Assembly: GCA_963693085.1 (NCBI GenBank)
Contig: OY856413.1
Span: 470,759,879-470,823,878 of the forward strand
From: Alisma plantago-aquatica
Taxonomy: Eukaryota; Streptophyta; Magnoliopsida; Alismatales; Alismataceae
Length of the DNA stretch: 64,000 nucleotides
Direction: 5' to 3'
Position numbers and translations under genes: made by a program. How positions within the stretch are numbered: position 1 is the first letter of the stretch; every line of letters starts with the position of its first letter. Shown in pieces: positions 34,911-46,310 of the stretch. The notes beneath the pieces were generated by a model, which was not told where the DNA came from, made no database searches, and was given only the letters and a program-made list of their open reading frames with translations.

Positions 34911-36249
34911 GATCGGTTGTCATTGTGGAAGGTTGATAGAAACAATGACACATAAGACTAGAGTGTGAGTTGTTTGATGAATAAATCTCATTAGTCGTGA
35001 TATGGCAATATCAAACCAAGCACAAATACATGTTAGAGAACAATGAATCAGACAGACCCACTATGAGACTAACACATGAAAGCCATCATCATGGAAATTA
35101 TAGTTAGCTCTCACAGTGATGGTGGTGGTTGTAGTTCTTAGACTTAAAATCACTACACTCAACACATGTCATTGGGTACACTTTGACATCATCAAATGCA
35201 GTCTTGAAACATGAGTTGTTATAATGGTGATGATTGGGTGGATTTGACACATGGGGATTTACTGTGAGTGATAGACATGAGATTCCCCCCTACTGGAGTG
35301 TGATGTCCTAGGCCTCTTAATAAGTGAGAGTGAGGAAAGCATGGCCATGCACATGTGAGTCAATTTATGAAATTGAGCATACATATATCTCAAACAGTCT
35401 GCTCTTGGTTCAAGAAACAAGATTGAATAATAATGAGGGTGAGTGATCCATGCCTCTAGTTCAATCTGGACATAAGTGAAGTTGTTCCCCAACTTTTCCA
35501 TTTACTTGGGTAGAAATGATGTGCGACTAGGCACCACCCTTTGCTTGTGATGTCATAAGTTGTTATGGACATTCACAACCAATGTAATATGGGATCTATA
35601 GGGTCACACACATAGGTCTTAACCTAGAAGAGGAGTTCAGATCTCAAATTACATTTGCATTAAGTGCTAAAGTGTTTAGGAATTTGATTTAAGAAACAAA
35701 CATATTGACTTCACTGCCGAGAACCCATATCAAATGTTGAGTCAACCATCAGGATGTGCCAAATGACCATCTCAAGAGTTGAGACGGGCGTCTGGTTGTC
35801 AGGTCGGTTAGAGTTGAATTTGGCTAAGTGTCGAACCGGCCCAGTCGAACGGGATGACTCGGATCACCAAACGATCATCTAGGTGAATAAAGATGGCTGT
35901 CTTGCATGGGAAAGATGGTCCATCTCAATCGGGGAAGGTTGTAGTTGTTTCCCTATTAGTTTTGCTTGGGCAATACTTGTTGCACAAGGAAATCAATGTC
36001 TAACATTGATGGGAATTGATTTTTTACATTTGTGCACAACTGGAAACTACAAAATGGCTGTCTCACAATGTGAGACGACCATCTCACATACCAGATGACT
36101 GTTTGGCTTTGCCAAATGTCCATTTTAGCTATCATAGGTTGTGCAATTTCCAAAAAAATTGCAAAATTTTGAGTTCTTCTGGTCCTTTCCACTCCTGCAC
36201 ATTAATTCCATATCAGATAGCAACTGGGAACCTTGAGCCTGGCCTCTAC

Positions 36250-36260
36250 TATAAATATAG
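36250..36260 (+). promoter_or_regulatory. TATA box of the Angela-R 3' LTR
   Basis: CTATAAATATAG aligns with the TATA box of the 5' LTR (31616). Confidence 0.6.
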
Positions 36261-36659
36261 GGGCACTAGGGGCTTCTCAAAGTATAACACAAATAATTGA
36301 GAATTAGTTCCTCTAACAAATGTTGTCCTCTCTGGTTGTGGTAACCACGACAGCCCAGACAAGTCCTACGTGACTAGGGAGGGATAGCCAAGGGAGAGAA
36401 TAATTGAGAGTTGTCGTGGTGGGAGAGAAAGTTGGTGACTAGTACACCAGCATGAGGGACAACTCCTTGTTGTCCATCCCAGAAGGACAATAAGAGTTCT
36501 AGGCGGTCCGTGTAGATGACCATAGAGGCGGGAAGCCATTATTTGCCGCTCAGAGGACAACATCAACTGAAAGTCCATGACAATAGGAGATGTTGAAGAA
36601 AACAACATTTGTGGCTACATTCCGTGGTGTAGACCCAGAGGCACAATAGTCAGATGTGT

Positions 36660-36664
36660 CCCAG
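36660..36664. other. Target site duplication CCCAG (left copy) of Angela-B
   Basis: It pairs with CTCAG at 47497-47501 (one substitution), immediately outside both LTR ends. Confidence 0.8.
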
Positions 36665-37186
36665 TGTTGGGTTTTAGGGGAGACAGAGAAGGTAGCAGAA
36701 ACAAACAAAAAATTCTTCTCCAAAACCCAGAATAAAGGAATCGCGTCAACGTCTATACAATAGGAAGGATGGTTTGTAGAGGCGCACCTTGTCCCGAGGC
36801 TTGCTTGGAGACGTTACCTAACGGCTTGCGCGGTCTTCATATCTGGTCTTGGACGGTGTATGAGCAGCTCCTGGTCTCACCAGGATTGACAGCTGTCCTC
36901 TGAGCGACAAAATTCTCCCGCCTCTACAGTCGTCCACACAGACTGCTTGGAACTCCGATCTCCTTGTCCCACAAGGAATCAGAAGGAGTCGCACCCTCCT
37001 GTCGATGTACTAGTCCCTGACACACTCACCTGCAACCATTTGCCTTTCTGTAGTTGTCTTTCTGTTGTTGTGCCTCCCCTATCGGGTAGCACTTGCTCGG
37101 GCTCTTTTGGTTACCAAAACCAGAGAGAACAACAACTTTGCAGAGCAACTGGTGCACTGAGTTATACTTTGAGAAGTCCCCAATAC

Positions 37187-37198
37187 CCCTATATATAG
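37187..37198 (-). promoter_or_regulatory. TATA box of the Angela-B left LTR
   Basis: CCTATATATAGG aligns with 45884-45895 and 6155-6167. Confidence 0.6.
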
Positions 37199-37297
37199 GA
37201 GGGTATTGGGACAAAGTTCTCTACCCCGGGCAATGCGGGACTAAAGCAGGAGTAGAAGGGTTTGAAATTTTCCACAAAACAACCAACTACACCAGCT

Positions 37298-37640
37298 AAA
37301 CCGATCATTTCAACCCTGAAACGATAGTTTGGTGACCTCAATCGATCGGTTCACACCTGAACCGATCGTTTGGCACCCTTGAGCCGATCGGTTCATCACA
37401 TGAGCCAATCAGTTCATGGTCCTGGTCCAACTCAAATTGACTTTCATATTTGTTTCCGATTAATCAAATATTCATCCTTATCCAAATCAAATTTGTACAA
37501 GTGAAACAAATTATATTTGCAAAATCGACTTTCCAAACGATCTCCGTTGGTCACATGATCCGATCGTCTCACCAGTTGAGCCGATCGGTTCACCAACCTG
37601 AGTCGATCGGTTCATCACATGAGCCGATCAGTTGGAAGTG
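37298..37640. repeat. CGATCGG palindrome array, Angela-B left LTR
   Basis: Around ten GAACCGATCGGTTC-like motifs occur in two blocks, equivalent to 6258-6660 and 45990-46310. The three copies show different decay (for example CCGATCGGTT against CCAATCAGTT). Confidence 0.8.
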
Positions 37641-38759
37641 CAGACTGTGCAAAATCAGTCAATCACAGTTTCAATCAATCTGATACTCTAATCAATTGGT
37701 CCAACACTTTGAACAATACAATTTTGAGCTATCAAACAACTGAGTGTTTAATTGAACTACTAAACTCCTTTAGTAATCAATCTAAACATTATTTGTGGAT
37801 AAACTCCTCTTCTAGGTTAAATCCTATTTGTGTGACCCTGTAGGTCCATTTCACGTTGGCAGTGAAAGTCCATAACACTTATGACTTCACAAGCAAAGAG
37901 CGGTGCCTAGTCACACATAAGTGCTACCCAAGTGAAATAGAAAGTTGGAGAACAACTTTCAATCCTACAATCCTTGAATGGTGTTACAGTGAATGTATAA
38001 TTCCCTTGTCACTAATATTCTGAATGAACTCAAATCATGGTACAGTCATCCTTTCAACGTTCATCCATTTCCTTGATCTCAAAGCATATTGGGTGAGATG
38101 TGTGTGACATCAATATCACATATTGATTCACACGTGCATGCGCATGCCTTTATCAATCCTACTCATCAAGTGGCCATGGACATTAAACTCCCTTAGGAGG
38201 GACAAATCCCATATCTATCACTCACCCCTCAAAAGCCTCATGTGTCAAACTCACCCAATCATCACCTTTATAACAACCCATGTTTCAGGACTGCGTTTGA
38301 TGATGTCAAGGTGTACCCAACAACATGTGTTGAGTGTAGTGATTTTAGGTCGAAGAATCACACTCACCACCATCACTGTGAGAGTTGATTGTGACTACCA
38401 AATCATGGTTCCATGTGTCACTCTCATGGTGGGTCTGTCTGGTGCACTTGTTCTCTAACAAGTACCTATGTGCTTGGTTTGATATCACTATATCATGACT
38501 AATGAGATTTTGTCATCAACCAACACACAATCTAGTCTTTAGTGTTATTGATGTCTATGGTTATTTCCAAAATAACAACCGACTAGGGACTAAACAAGAA
38601 TGTATACTCTTAACATTCATATGATCGCATCATTTAGGTCCTCAACCCAAAAGCATACATCATTGAGTAAAACAATTCTTTAGCGTGTTACACTATCATA
38701 TCAGAAATAGTTAAAACATATGATCGGAAATTGCCTTTATTATTATTCAAATCATTTAC

Positions 38760-38764
38760 AAAGT
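38760..38764. other. Target site duplication AAAGT (left copy)
   Basis: It is identical to 40579-40583 and matches the single AAAGT in the uninterrupted LTR at 47447-47451. Confidence 0.95.
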
Positions 38765-38972
38765 TGATAACCTCCCATTTTGTGATGTTATCTTAATAGT
38801 TTCCCACAATTTTCCATACTCTTTCCCAGATAAATTAGATAGAACCCTTAACTTCCTTCCTTTGTTACAAATACACCATTAGACTAACTTTTCTCCTTTT
38901 TATTCTTACAGAAAAACACACAAAAATCACAAAAGCCTCAAACGGTCTTGGAGACTGTATAAAGACCCAAAT

Positions 38973-39258
38973 GGTCTAGAGACCGCATGAAGTCACACGG
39001 TCCCGAGACCACATGGAGTCACACGGTCCTAAGACCGCATGAAGCCAACCGGTCCTGAGACCGCATGGAGTCACACTGTCCCAAGACCGCATGAAGCCAA
39101 CTGGTCCCGAGACTGCATGGAGTCACACGGTCCCGAGACCGCATGAAGCCAACCGGTCCCGAGACAGCATGGAATCACACGGTCCCGAGACCGCATGGAG
39201 TCACACGGTCCCAAGACTGCATGAAGCCAACCGGTCCCGAGACCGCATGGAGTCACAC
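38973..39258. repeat. 11 tandem units of 26 bp with palindromic GGTCCCGAGACC core
   Basis: Units start at 38973, 38999, 39025 and so on to 39233, exactly 26 bp each with no gaps. Each begins GGTCCCGAGACCGCATG and ends either AGTCACAC or AGCCAACC. The two endings alternate over most of the array, giving a 52-bp higher-order period. Related decayed motifs continue on both sides (38943-38972 and 39259-39330). Confidence 0.97.
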
Positions 39259-39350
39259 GGTCTCAGAGCCCAAACAGTCTCAGAGCCCAAACGATCTTCA
39301 CGACCGTTTGGACCCAAAACTGCCCAAACCGTTTGGACTTCACTTAAAGC

Positions 39351-39360
39351 CTATAAATAA
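39351..39360 (+). promoter_or_regulatory. TATA box of the solo LTR
   Basis: CTATAAATAA is about 90 bp after the last 26-bp unit, followed by a C/T-rich leader. Confidence 0.65.
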
Positions 39361-40634
39361 GACCCAAGGGGTCCTGAAAAATCATCAAGTCTCAGACGTC
39401 CAAAGGCTGCCTCTGCTGCTCCAGAACTGTTTCATCCTTCATCCTCTGCCCTAAGCCTGCCAGTCTGAGATCCACACTCCATCCAGAAGTTGCTTTCTCT
39501 CTCATCACCAAAGAAGGTGGGAAGAGGATACTTCATCATCGAGCAACTTGCGTGGTGTGAAGATCGTCTCTCTCTCTCTCCAAGGGGTTGACCTTCCTCT
39601 CTCCTTCGTGGGGATGACGTTCTCTCTCCCTCTTCTCGCCTCCTTCTTTGTCCTTGCTATGAGCGAGTAGTCTTATTCACTAGGGTGCGGGGAGTAGCCC
39701 CGCTACCCATGTTTTCATTTCATGCAATGTAATCCATAGTTTGCAATAGAGATATACTTTCTTTTCAGTTCAACATCAATCGTTTAATGAATGCTTGTTG
39801 CTTGATCACCAACTTGTGTTACCTTTTATCTTTTAGTATGAATTGTCTACGTTTTTTCTATTAGATTTGAATCCCGATTGAATGTTGGTTCTTGATGCAT
39901 GTATCCACCATGCATCTATTTCGGTATCTAGGAGTGTTTTTCAAGAAGTGGAGTAAACTCACTTCCATCACTGTACTTTCATACTATGAAATGGAATCAG
40001 TTGACGTATGAAAGTACAACCTTGATAAGTCGAGGAACACACTTTGTGAAGGGAATGATGTAAAGTAGGTGACTATTCATTCGGGGATGGCTGGCATTGC
40101 AACATTCCCACACTTCTCATAGTTAGTTCTCCAAAAGGAAACTAAATTTACAAAGATACTAACTATTTAGACTCTTATTTCAGGTTATGTTTTTTATGTT
40201 GCATGTTTTGATCCATGCGTAGTGGTGGCAAAACCGATCACATCCTAGTGGTTTCTTATCATTGTTTACAATCTTAAAATTACTTTCTTGCTTTGTTTTA
40301 CTTGCACTTAGTTTAAAAACAAACAATCCAAATTTTTGATCTAGATACCAACTGTTAAGAGGTTAAGTGAGATTCTAACATTTTCCATCTTGTTGCTCCC
40401 AACAAGACCGTTGTCTTGTGGATTCGACCCTTAACTATACCACGATAAGGCTTCCATGTATTCTAGCATACATGGGTGGAGTTCTCAATCTAGTATAAGC
40501 AAGGTAAAAACCTAAAGACTTACTATCTTTAGGATTTTTAGTGGTGCATGCAATTCCACATGAGTGGAAGCTCCATCAAAAGTATCTCATTACAATCATC
40601 ACATGACTTGCTCTATGGGCATACATACCAACAA

Positions 40635-40650
40635 ACTCCCACTTGCACTT
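40635..40650 (-). other. Polypurine tract of Angela-B
   Basis: The minus strand reads GCAAGTGGGAGTT directly before TGTTGGTATG, the LTR 5' end. Confidence 0.85.
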
Positions 40651-43600
40651 AGAGTCTGTCAAATAGGAACCTCAGTCCTTGTGACCTAGCATGACCATCA
40701 TGCTTCTACTGAGAAAGGGCCTTAGTCAGTGGGTCTGCTATGTTGTCTTCAGTTGGTACTTTGCAAATCTTCACATCTCCTCGATGTACGATCTCTCATA
40801 TGAGATGGAAGTGCCGTAGTATGTGCTTGGACCGCTGATGTGATCTGGGCTCCTTAGCTTGAGCAATAGCTCCATTATTGTCACAATAAATCTCAATTAC
40901 ATCACAGCTACTAGGAACTACACCAAGTTCAGAGATGAACTTCCTGATCCGCATAGCCTCCTTTGTTGCATGTGAAGAAGCAATATACTCAGCCTCTGTA
41001 GTAGAATCAACAATTGTTTCTTGCTTTGAACTCTTCCAGCTCACAGCTCCATTGTTTAGGCAAAATACAAATCCTGATTGTGATCTGTAATCATCTTTGT
41101 CGATTTGGAAGCTTGCATCGGTGTAACCCTTTACAACCAGTTCTTCCTCGCCACCATATATAAGGAACTGATCCTTAGTCCTTCACAAGTACTTGAGGAT
41201 GTTCTTTACAGCTGTCCAGTGAGCATCCCTGGGATCTGATTGGTACCTTCTCATCATGATGAGGGCATACGAGACATCTGGGCATGTGCACAACATAGAG
41301 TACATGATGGATATGGGATCCCATTCATATGCCCCCTCTCTTCACAAGATTGGGTACATTAAGCTCTAGATACGTTGACTCCATGTAGCATGGGGATGTT
41401 GGCTCTCTTTGAGTTCTCCATGCTCAACTGCTTCAGCACTTTGTCAATGTACGTGCTTTGACTTAGTCCGAGAAGCCTTTTAGATCTATCTCTATAGATC
41501 TTAATTCCTAGAATGTAGGATGCTTCTCCTAAGTCCTTCATTGAGAAAGTATTCCCAAGCCAAGTCTTTACCTTCTCCAAGGCTGAGACATCATTCCCCA
41601 TCAATAGTATGTCATCCACATACAATATGAGGAATGTGGTCATGCTCCCACTAACCTTCTTGTACACACAAGGTTCATCTTCATTTTGAATAAAGCCAAA
41701 CACTTTGACTTCTTCATCAAATTGAAGATTCCAACTCCGAGATGCTTGCTTCAATCCATAGATTGACCTTTGTAGCTTACAGACTTTATTGTCATTCTTT
41801 GGATCTACAAAACCTTCAGTTTGTGTGATGTACACATCCTCATTTATATTCCCATTAAGGAATGTGGTTTTAACATCCATTTGCCAAATCTCGTAGTCAT
41901 AGCACACCGCAATAGCAAGAATAATAATGATGGACTTAATCATGGCAACTGGAGAAAAAGTTTCATCATAGTCAACACCTTGAACTTGTCAAAAACCCTT
42001 TGCAACCAATCTGCCTTTATAAGTTTGCACATTGTCATCCATGTCGGTCTTCTTCTTGAAGACCCACTAGCACCCTATGGGTTTTACCCCTTCGGGTGGT
42101 TCCACCAAAGTCCATACTTTGTTGGAGTACATGGATTCCATCTCGGATTTCATGGCCTCAAGCCATTTCTCAGAATCTAGTCCTTCCATAGCCTCTAGAT
42201 AGATAGTTAGATCATCATCTATGATCAACTCACCACCTTCCTGAGTCACAAGGTATCCAAACCTCTCAGGTTCAAGGCGTGTCCTACTAGATCTACGAGG
42301 TCCTTGTGTTACTTGAGGAGATTGAGATTCCACAACACCTTGTGAATCTCTATGTTCCTCTTGTACATCTACTGGTTCAATGTTTTCTTATTGGGCTTGA
42401 ACCTCTTCAAGCTCTATTTTCCTCCCACTGTTTCCTCTAGAAATAAATTCCTTTTCTAGGAACACATCATCCCTGGCAACAAACACTTTGTTGTCAGTTG
42501 GGTGGTATAAATAGTATCCCCTCGTTTCCTTGGGGCCAACAAAATAACATTTATCGGACTTGGGTAAAAGCCTATCAGGAAACATTTTCCTAACATAAGC
42601 CTCACACCCCCAAATCCTCATAAAAGGCATATTGGGACGCTTCCCAGTCCATATCTCATATGGTGTCTTTTGAACCAATTTAGATGGTACTCGGTTAAGT
42701 GTAAACACGGCGGTTTCAAGAGCATAACCCCAGAAGGAAATCGGAAGATCGGCAAAACTCATCATTGATCACACCATATCCAGAAAAGTGTGATTCCTTC
42801 TTTCAGACACATCGTTATGTTGTGGTATTCCTGGTGGAGTCCATTGTGATACAATACCACGGGCTCGCAGAAGGTCCTCAAACTCTTGGCTTAAGTATTA
42901 TCCACCTCGATCATATCAAAGTTCTCTAATATTTTTATCAAGTTGGTTCTGTAATTCATTCATGAAATCCTTGAACCTTTCAAGGGTTTCTGACTTATGT
43001 TTCATCAGGTACACATAGACATACCTACTAAAGTCATCAGTAAAGTTAATGAAGTACTGATACCCACCTCTGGCATTAGTTCTAAAAGGCCCACATACAT
43101 CAGTATGTATGAGTCCTAATAGATCACTAGCTCTCTCACCTTTTCCTGAAAAGGGAGTCTTGGTCATCTTGCCCAACAAATAAGATTCACATGTCTCTAT
43201 TGATTCATAATCAAAAGAGTCTAGATAACCATATTTATGGAGTCTAGAAATGCGCTTCTCATTTATGTGCCCTAGACGACAATGCAAAAGATATGTTTTG
43301 TTTGAGTTGTTGAGTTTTTGCCTTTTAGTGTTTACGTTGTATACACTTGTCTCTAGATCTATCAAGTATAGACCATAAGACATTAAGGCACTTCCATAAA
43401 AGATCCCATCTTTTGAAATGGAACACTTTCCATTCTTAATAAGAAATTCAAAACCATCCTTGTCCAAACAAGAAACGGAAATGATATTCCTATTTATGGC
43501 AGGTACATAATAGCTATTCTTCAACTCTATTATTAGCCCACTTGGTAGAGTTAACTCATAGGTTCCTACGGCACTGGCGGCAACTCTTGCCCCATTGGCA

Positions 43601-43731
43601 ACACGTAGTTCAACCTCACCTTTCCCCAAAGGCCTACTTCTTTTAACATCCTTCACATTTGAACAAATGTGAGATCCACATCCGATATCAAGTACCCATG
43701 ACACAGAAGTAGTAAAGTTAATCTCTATCAC
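40651..43731 (-). pseudogene. Angela copia pol: protease, integrase, RT, RNase H
   Basis: In order on the minus strand: protease (SWVLDIGCGSHIC, Thr of DTG replaced), GAG-pre-integrase and zinc finger (HCRLGHINEKRISRLHK, then CESY where CESC is expected, a lost zinc ligand), integrase core (LIHTDVCGPF and NFTDDFSRYVY), integrase C-terminal part (42388-42765), linker, RT with QMDVKTTFLNG and the catalytic LYVDDILLM (about 41600-41630), and RNase H with KQETIVDSTTEAEYIASS and SKHILRHFH (40796-41044). Frames at 42916-43731, 42388-42765, 42067-42333, 41359-41943 and 40796-41044 are separated by a few stops and frameshifts, so it is recently dead. It is the best-preserved pol of the window. Confidence 0.95.
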
Positions 43732-43758
43732 GTATACACCAGAAGTAGAGATCTCTAT

Positions 43759-44106
43759 CTATCGCTTCTTCTTCCATCGTTCCCTCCATCCTCTCCATGT
43801 TTTTAGCGCAGAAGATTCTGACATTGGTTTGGCAAGAGAACCCTTCTCTCCCTCACCTTTGTCCTTAGACTTTGTTACATTGATATCTATCAATGAACTA
43901 TCCTTCTTCTTAAGCGCACACAGAGTGGACTCAAAGGCTATCGGTATTTCTGGATTATGCAGAACACTTCTCACAATCCTCAACCAGTTATGAAATTTAT
44001 TCTCAATTAATTTGCCCATTTTAAAAGATGATTCTTTTGCCATTCTACAAGAGAAAATTGCATATGTCAAAACTCCTTTTGATTTGATTTGAATAAAATT
44101 TGACAA
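43759..44106 (-). pseudogene. Angela copia gag, shortened by internal deletion
   Basis: The frame opens close to the end of the leader and reads KMGKLIENKFHNWLRIVRSVL, a gag start. It jumps after about 60 residues to the lysine-rich C-terminal part (KKKDSSLIDINVTKSKDKG) and stops. The UBN2 core present in the other two copies is missing, and no zinc knuckle is seen. Without the core it could not build particles. Confidence 0.75.
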
Positions 44107-44107
44107 T

Positions 44108-45347
44108 ATTTAATTAGGCCTTTAATTAATTACCGCTCCCACTATTTTGATTCAAATTGAGATCCCTCACCATCAATTTGAAAGATTGCAGCGTACAATC
44201 TCCTAGTGGGTCCAGATCCGTATTTCATCAAGTCATGAGTCAGCTTTGGCTGATCACCCACAACTTGACTATTTAGGTAGGCCATCATGCCAATTGCATC
44301 GTATGCACCTTTCCATGAACATTCTGTGCCTCTGGGCTTAGACGCTCTAAGAATCACCAGTTAAGTCCAACCCAAAAGCCGACATGGTAAACATGCACCC
44401 TGCTTTGGCAGAATCTACATGTTTACCCTTCACACTTCCGTGAGATAGACGGAGCACCATGCTTTGGTGTAACCTATGCTTGGTCGATCAAGTTTTTCAT
44501 GTGTGTCACTAATGGAAGGCGTAAAGGACTTAATATTTTAGATGAGGGATTTGGTTTTTATAGGTATATATACATATCCAATCACCACAATATAGTAAGT
44601 ATCATATACATGTTATATCCCACAGAAAACATGTGAAATGATAAAAGCAATGATTATGGCCATCCTAATGTGATTCCTTGAGCCAAGAGGAATCACGGTC
44701 ATCTAGGTCCACATCATATGCAACATGTACAAGATGAACTATGTACTTTGCCTTTCTGGGTTTGATCAACTCATCTCCATGATTGATCTGCTCGCCATCA
44801 GGTTGGTCGGTTGGGTTCCACCAGCCGATCGACTGGCGCCTCCAACCGATCGGTTCACTGGTCATCGTGCATCTCCTCAAGCCGCCACCCACTCATCTCT
44901 CTCCTCGAACCGGTCGTCAAGATGTCCGCCGTTCTTTGACATAACAGGAAATAAAATTCTATCATATTTTACATTTGAAAAAGGAAACCCTGAATAACTC
45001 GAGGGAAGCAAAGGTAGGAAAGAAATCTCGAGTTATCTCGAGTTACATCAAGAAAAGGACATAGGGAATCGGTGCGCAGATGGAGATGCAAGCAACCACA
45101 TTCAACCAAGCACACACAAACATAGGGTTTATTGGCCATAACCATGTTGTACATCCACCACAAAACTCATTTAACGGGGACACATATCAAGTGCATTTAT
45201 ATTACATATCATATATGTATATAGGGATTTGAGGATTTAGGATTGGACATGCATTAAGCCAATTTTATTTGCATCGTATGCAATAAATAAAGGTGACAAA
45301 CCAAAATCGATCATATCGATAATCCTAAAGCATAGAGTAGTTGACGT
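44108..45347 (-). other. Leader of Angela-B with a 71-codon reading frame
   Basis: It is alignable with the two other leaders. A frame on the minus strand (44357-44142) reads DAIGMMAYLNSQVVGDQPKL and on to RRLYAAIFQIDGEG. Equivalent but broken frames exist in Angela-A and Angela-R. A CGATCGG motif cluster lies at 44790-44920. Whether the frame is translated is unknown. Confidence 0.65.
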
Positions 45348-45360
45348 GGCTCTGATACCC
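45348..45360 (-). other. Primer-binding site of Angela-B
   Basis: The minus strand reads GGGTATCAGAGCC, one base off the tRNA-Met complement, adjacent to the LTR at 45362. Confidence 0.85.
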
Positions 45361-45883
45361 CTATTGGGTTGTAGGGGAGATAGAGAAGGCAGTAGAAACA
45401 AAAAAAAATTCTTCTCCCAAACCCAGAATAAAGGAATCGCGTCAACATATATACAATAGGAAGGATGGTTTGTAGAGGCGTACCTTGTCCCGAGGCTTTC
45501 TCGGTGACGTTACCTCACGGCTTGTGTGGTCTTCACCTCTGGTCTTAGATGGTGTTTGAGCAGCTTCTGGTCTCACCGAGATTGACAGTTGTCCTCCGAG
45601 CGGCAGAAGTCTCCCGCCTCTACAGTCGTCCACACAGACTGCCTGGAACTCCGATCTCCTTGTCCCACAAGGAATCGGAAGGAGTCACACCCTCTTGTCG
45701 GCGTACTAGTCACTGACACACTCTCCTGCAACCAGTTGCATTTATGCAGTTGTCTTTCCCTTGATGTGCCTCCCTTATCGGGTAGCACTTATTCGGGCTC
45801 TCTCGGTTACCAAAACCACAGAGAACGACAACTTTGCAGAGCAACTGGTGCACTGAGTTGTACTTTGAGAAGCCCCCAATACC

Positions 45884-45895
45884 CCTATATATAGG
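45884..45895 (-). promoter_or_regulatory. TATA box of the Angela-B 5' LTR
   Basis: CCTATATATAGG on the minus strand. Transcription would run left through gag-pol. Confidence 0.65.
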
Positions 45896-45989
45896 AGGGT
45901 CATGGGATAGGGTTCTCTACCCCAGACAATGTGGGATTAAAGTAGGAGTAGAAGGGTTCAAAATTTTCCACAAAACAACCAACTGCACC

Positions 45990-46310
45990 AGCTGAACCAA
46001 TCGTTTCAACCCTGAAATGATCATTTGGTGACCTCAACCGATCGGATCACACCTGAACTGATCGTTTGGCACCCTTGAGCCGATCGGTTCATCACATGAG
46101 CCGATCGGTTTGTGGTCCTGGTCGAACTCAAATTGACTTTAATATTTGTTTCCGATTAATCAAATATTAATCCTTATCCCAATCGAATTTGTACAAGTGA
46201 AACAAATTATATTTGCAAAACTGACTTTCCAAACGATCTCTATTAGTCACATGAGCCGATCGTCTCACTAGTTGAGTCGATCGGTTCATCACATGAGCCG
46301 ATCGGTTGAA
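45990..46310. repeat. CGATCGG palindrome array, Angela-B 5' LTR
   Basis: Motifs such as AACCGATCGGATC and GAGCCGATCGGTTC recur about every 22-24 bp in two blocks, 95-415 bp upstream of the TATA box. Confidence 0.8.

Larger units (their letters stand above)
38765..40578 (+). mobile_element. Gypsy solo LTR (Tat/Athila-like) inside the Angela-B LTR
   Basis: It runs from TGATAACCTCCC to AGCTCCATCA, 1814 bp, with a perfect 5-bp duplication and no internal domain. It is therefore the product of LTR-LTR recombination. It contains an 11 x 26 bp tandem array, a TATA box (39351) and the stretch GTGGATTCGACCC typical of Tat/Athila LTRs. The strand is inferred from the TATA box. Short frames across the array are artefacts of repetition. 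Confidence 0.9.
36665..40634 (-). repeat. 3' LTR of Angela-B, split by a solo LTR
   Basis: LTR parts are 36665-38764 and 40579-40634. They rejoin at TTTACAAAGT/ATCTCATT exactly as the uninterrupted right LTR reads at 47439-47456. The ends are TGTTGGGTTTT and ATACCAACA (plus strand). The net length, about 2.15 kb, matches the right LTR (2135 bp). TATA box near 37190; CGATCGG array 37298-37640. Confidence 0.9.

Noticed and set aside
38973..39258. CRISPR array
   Set aside because: The 26-bp units are contiguous with no unique spacers, and the setting is a plant LTR; it is a tandem repeat.
39071..39454. Open frames of 61-103 codons on both strands
   Set aside because: They exist only because the 26-bp units lack stops in several frames; the peptides are repeat translations.
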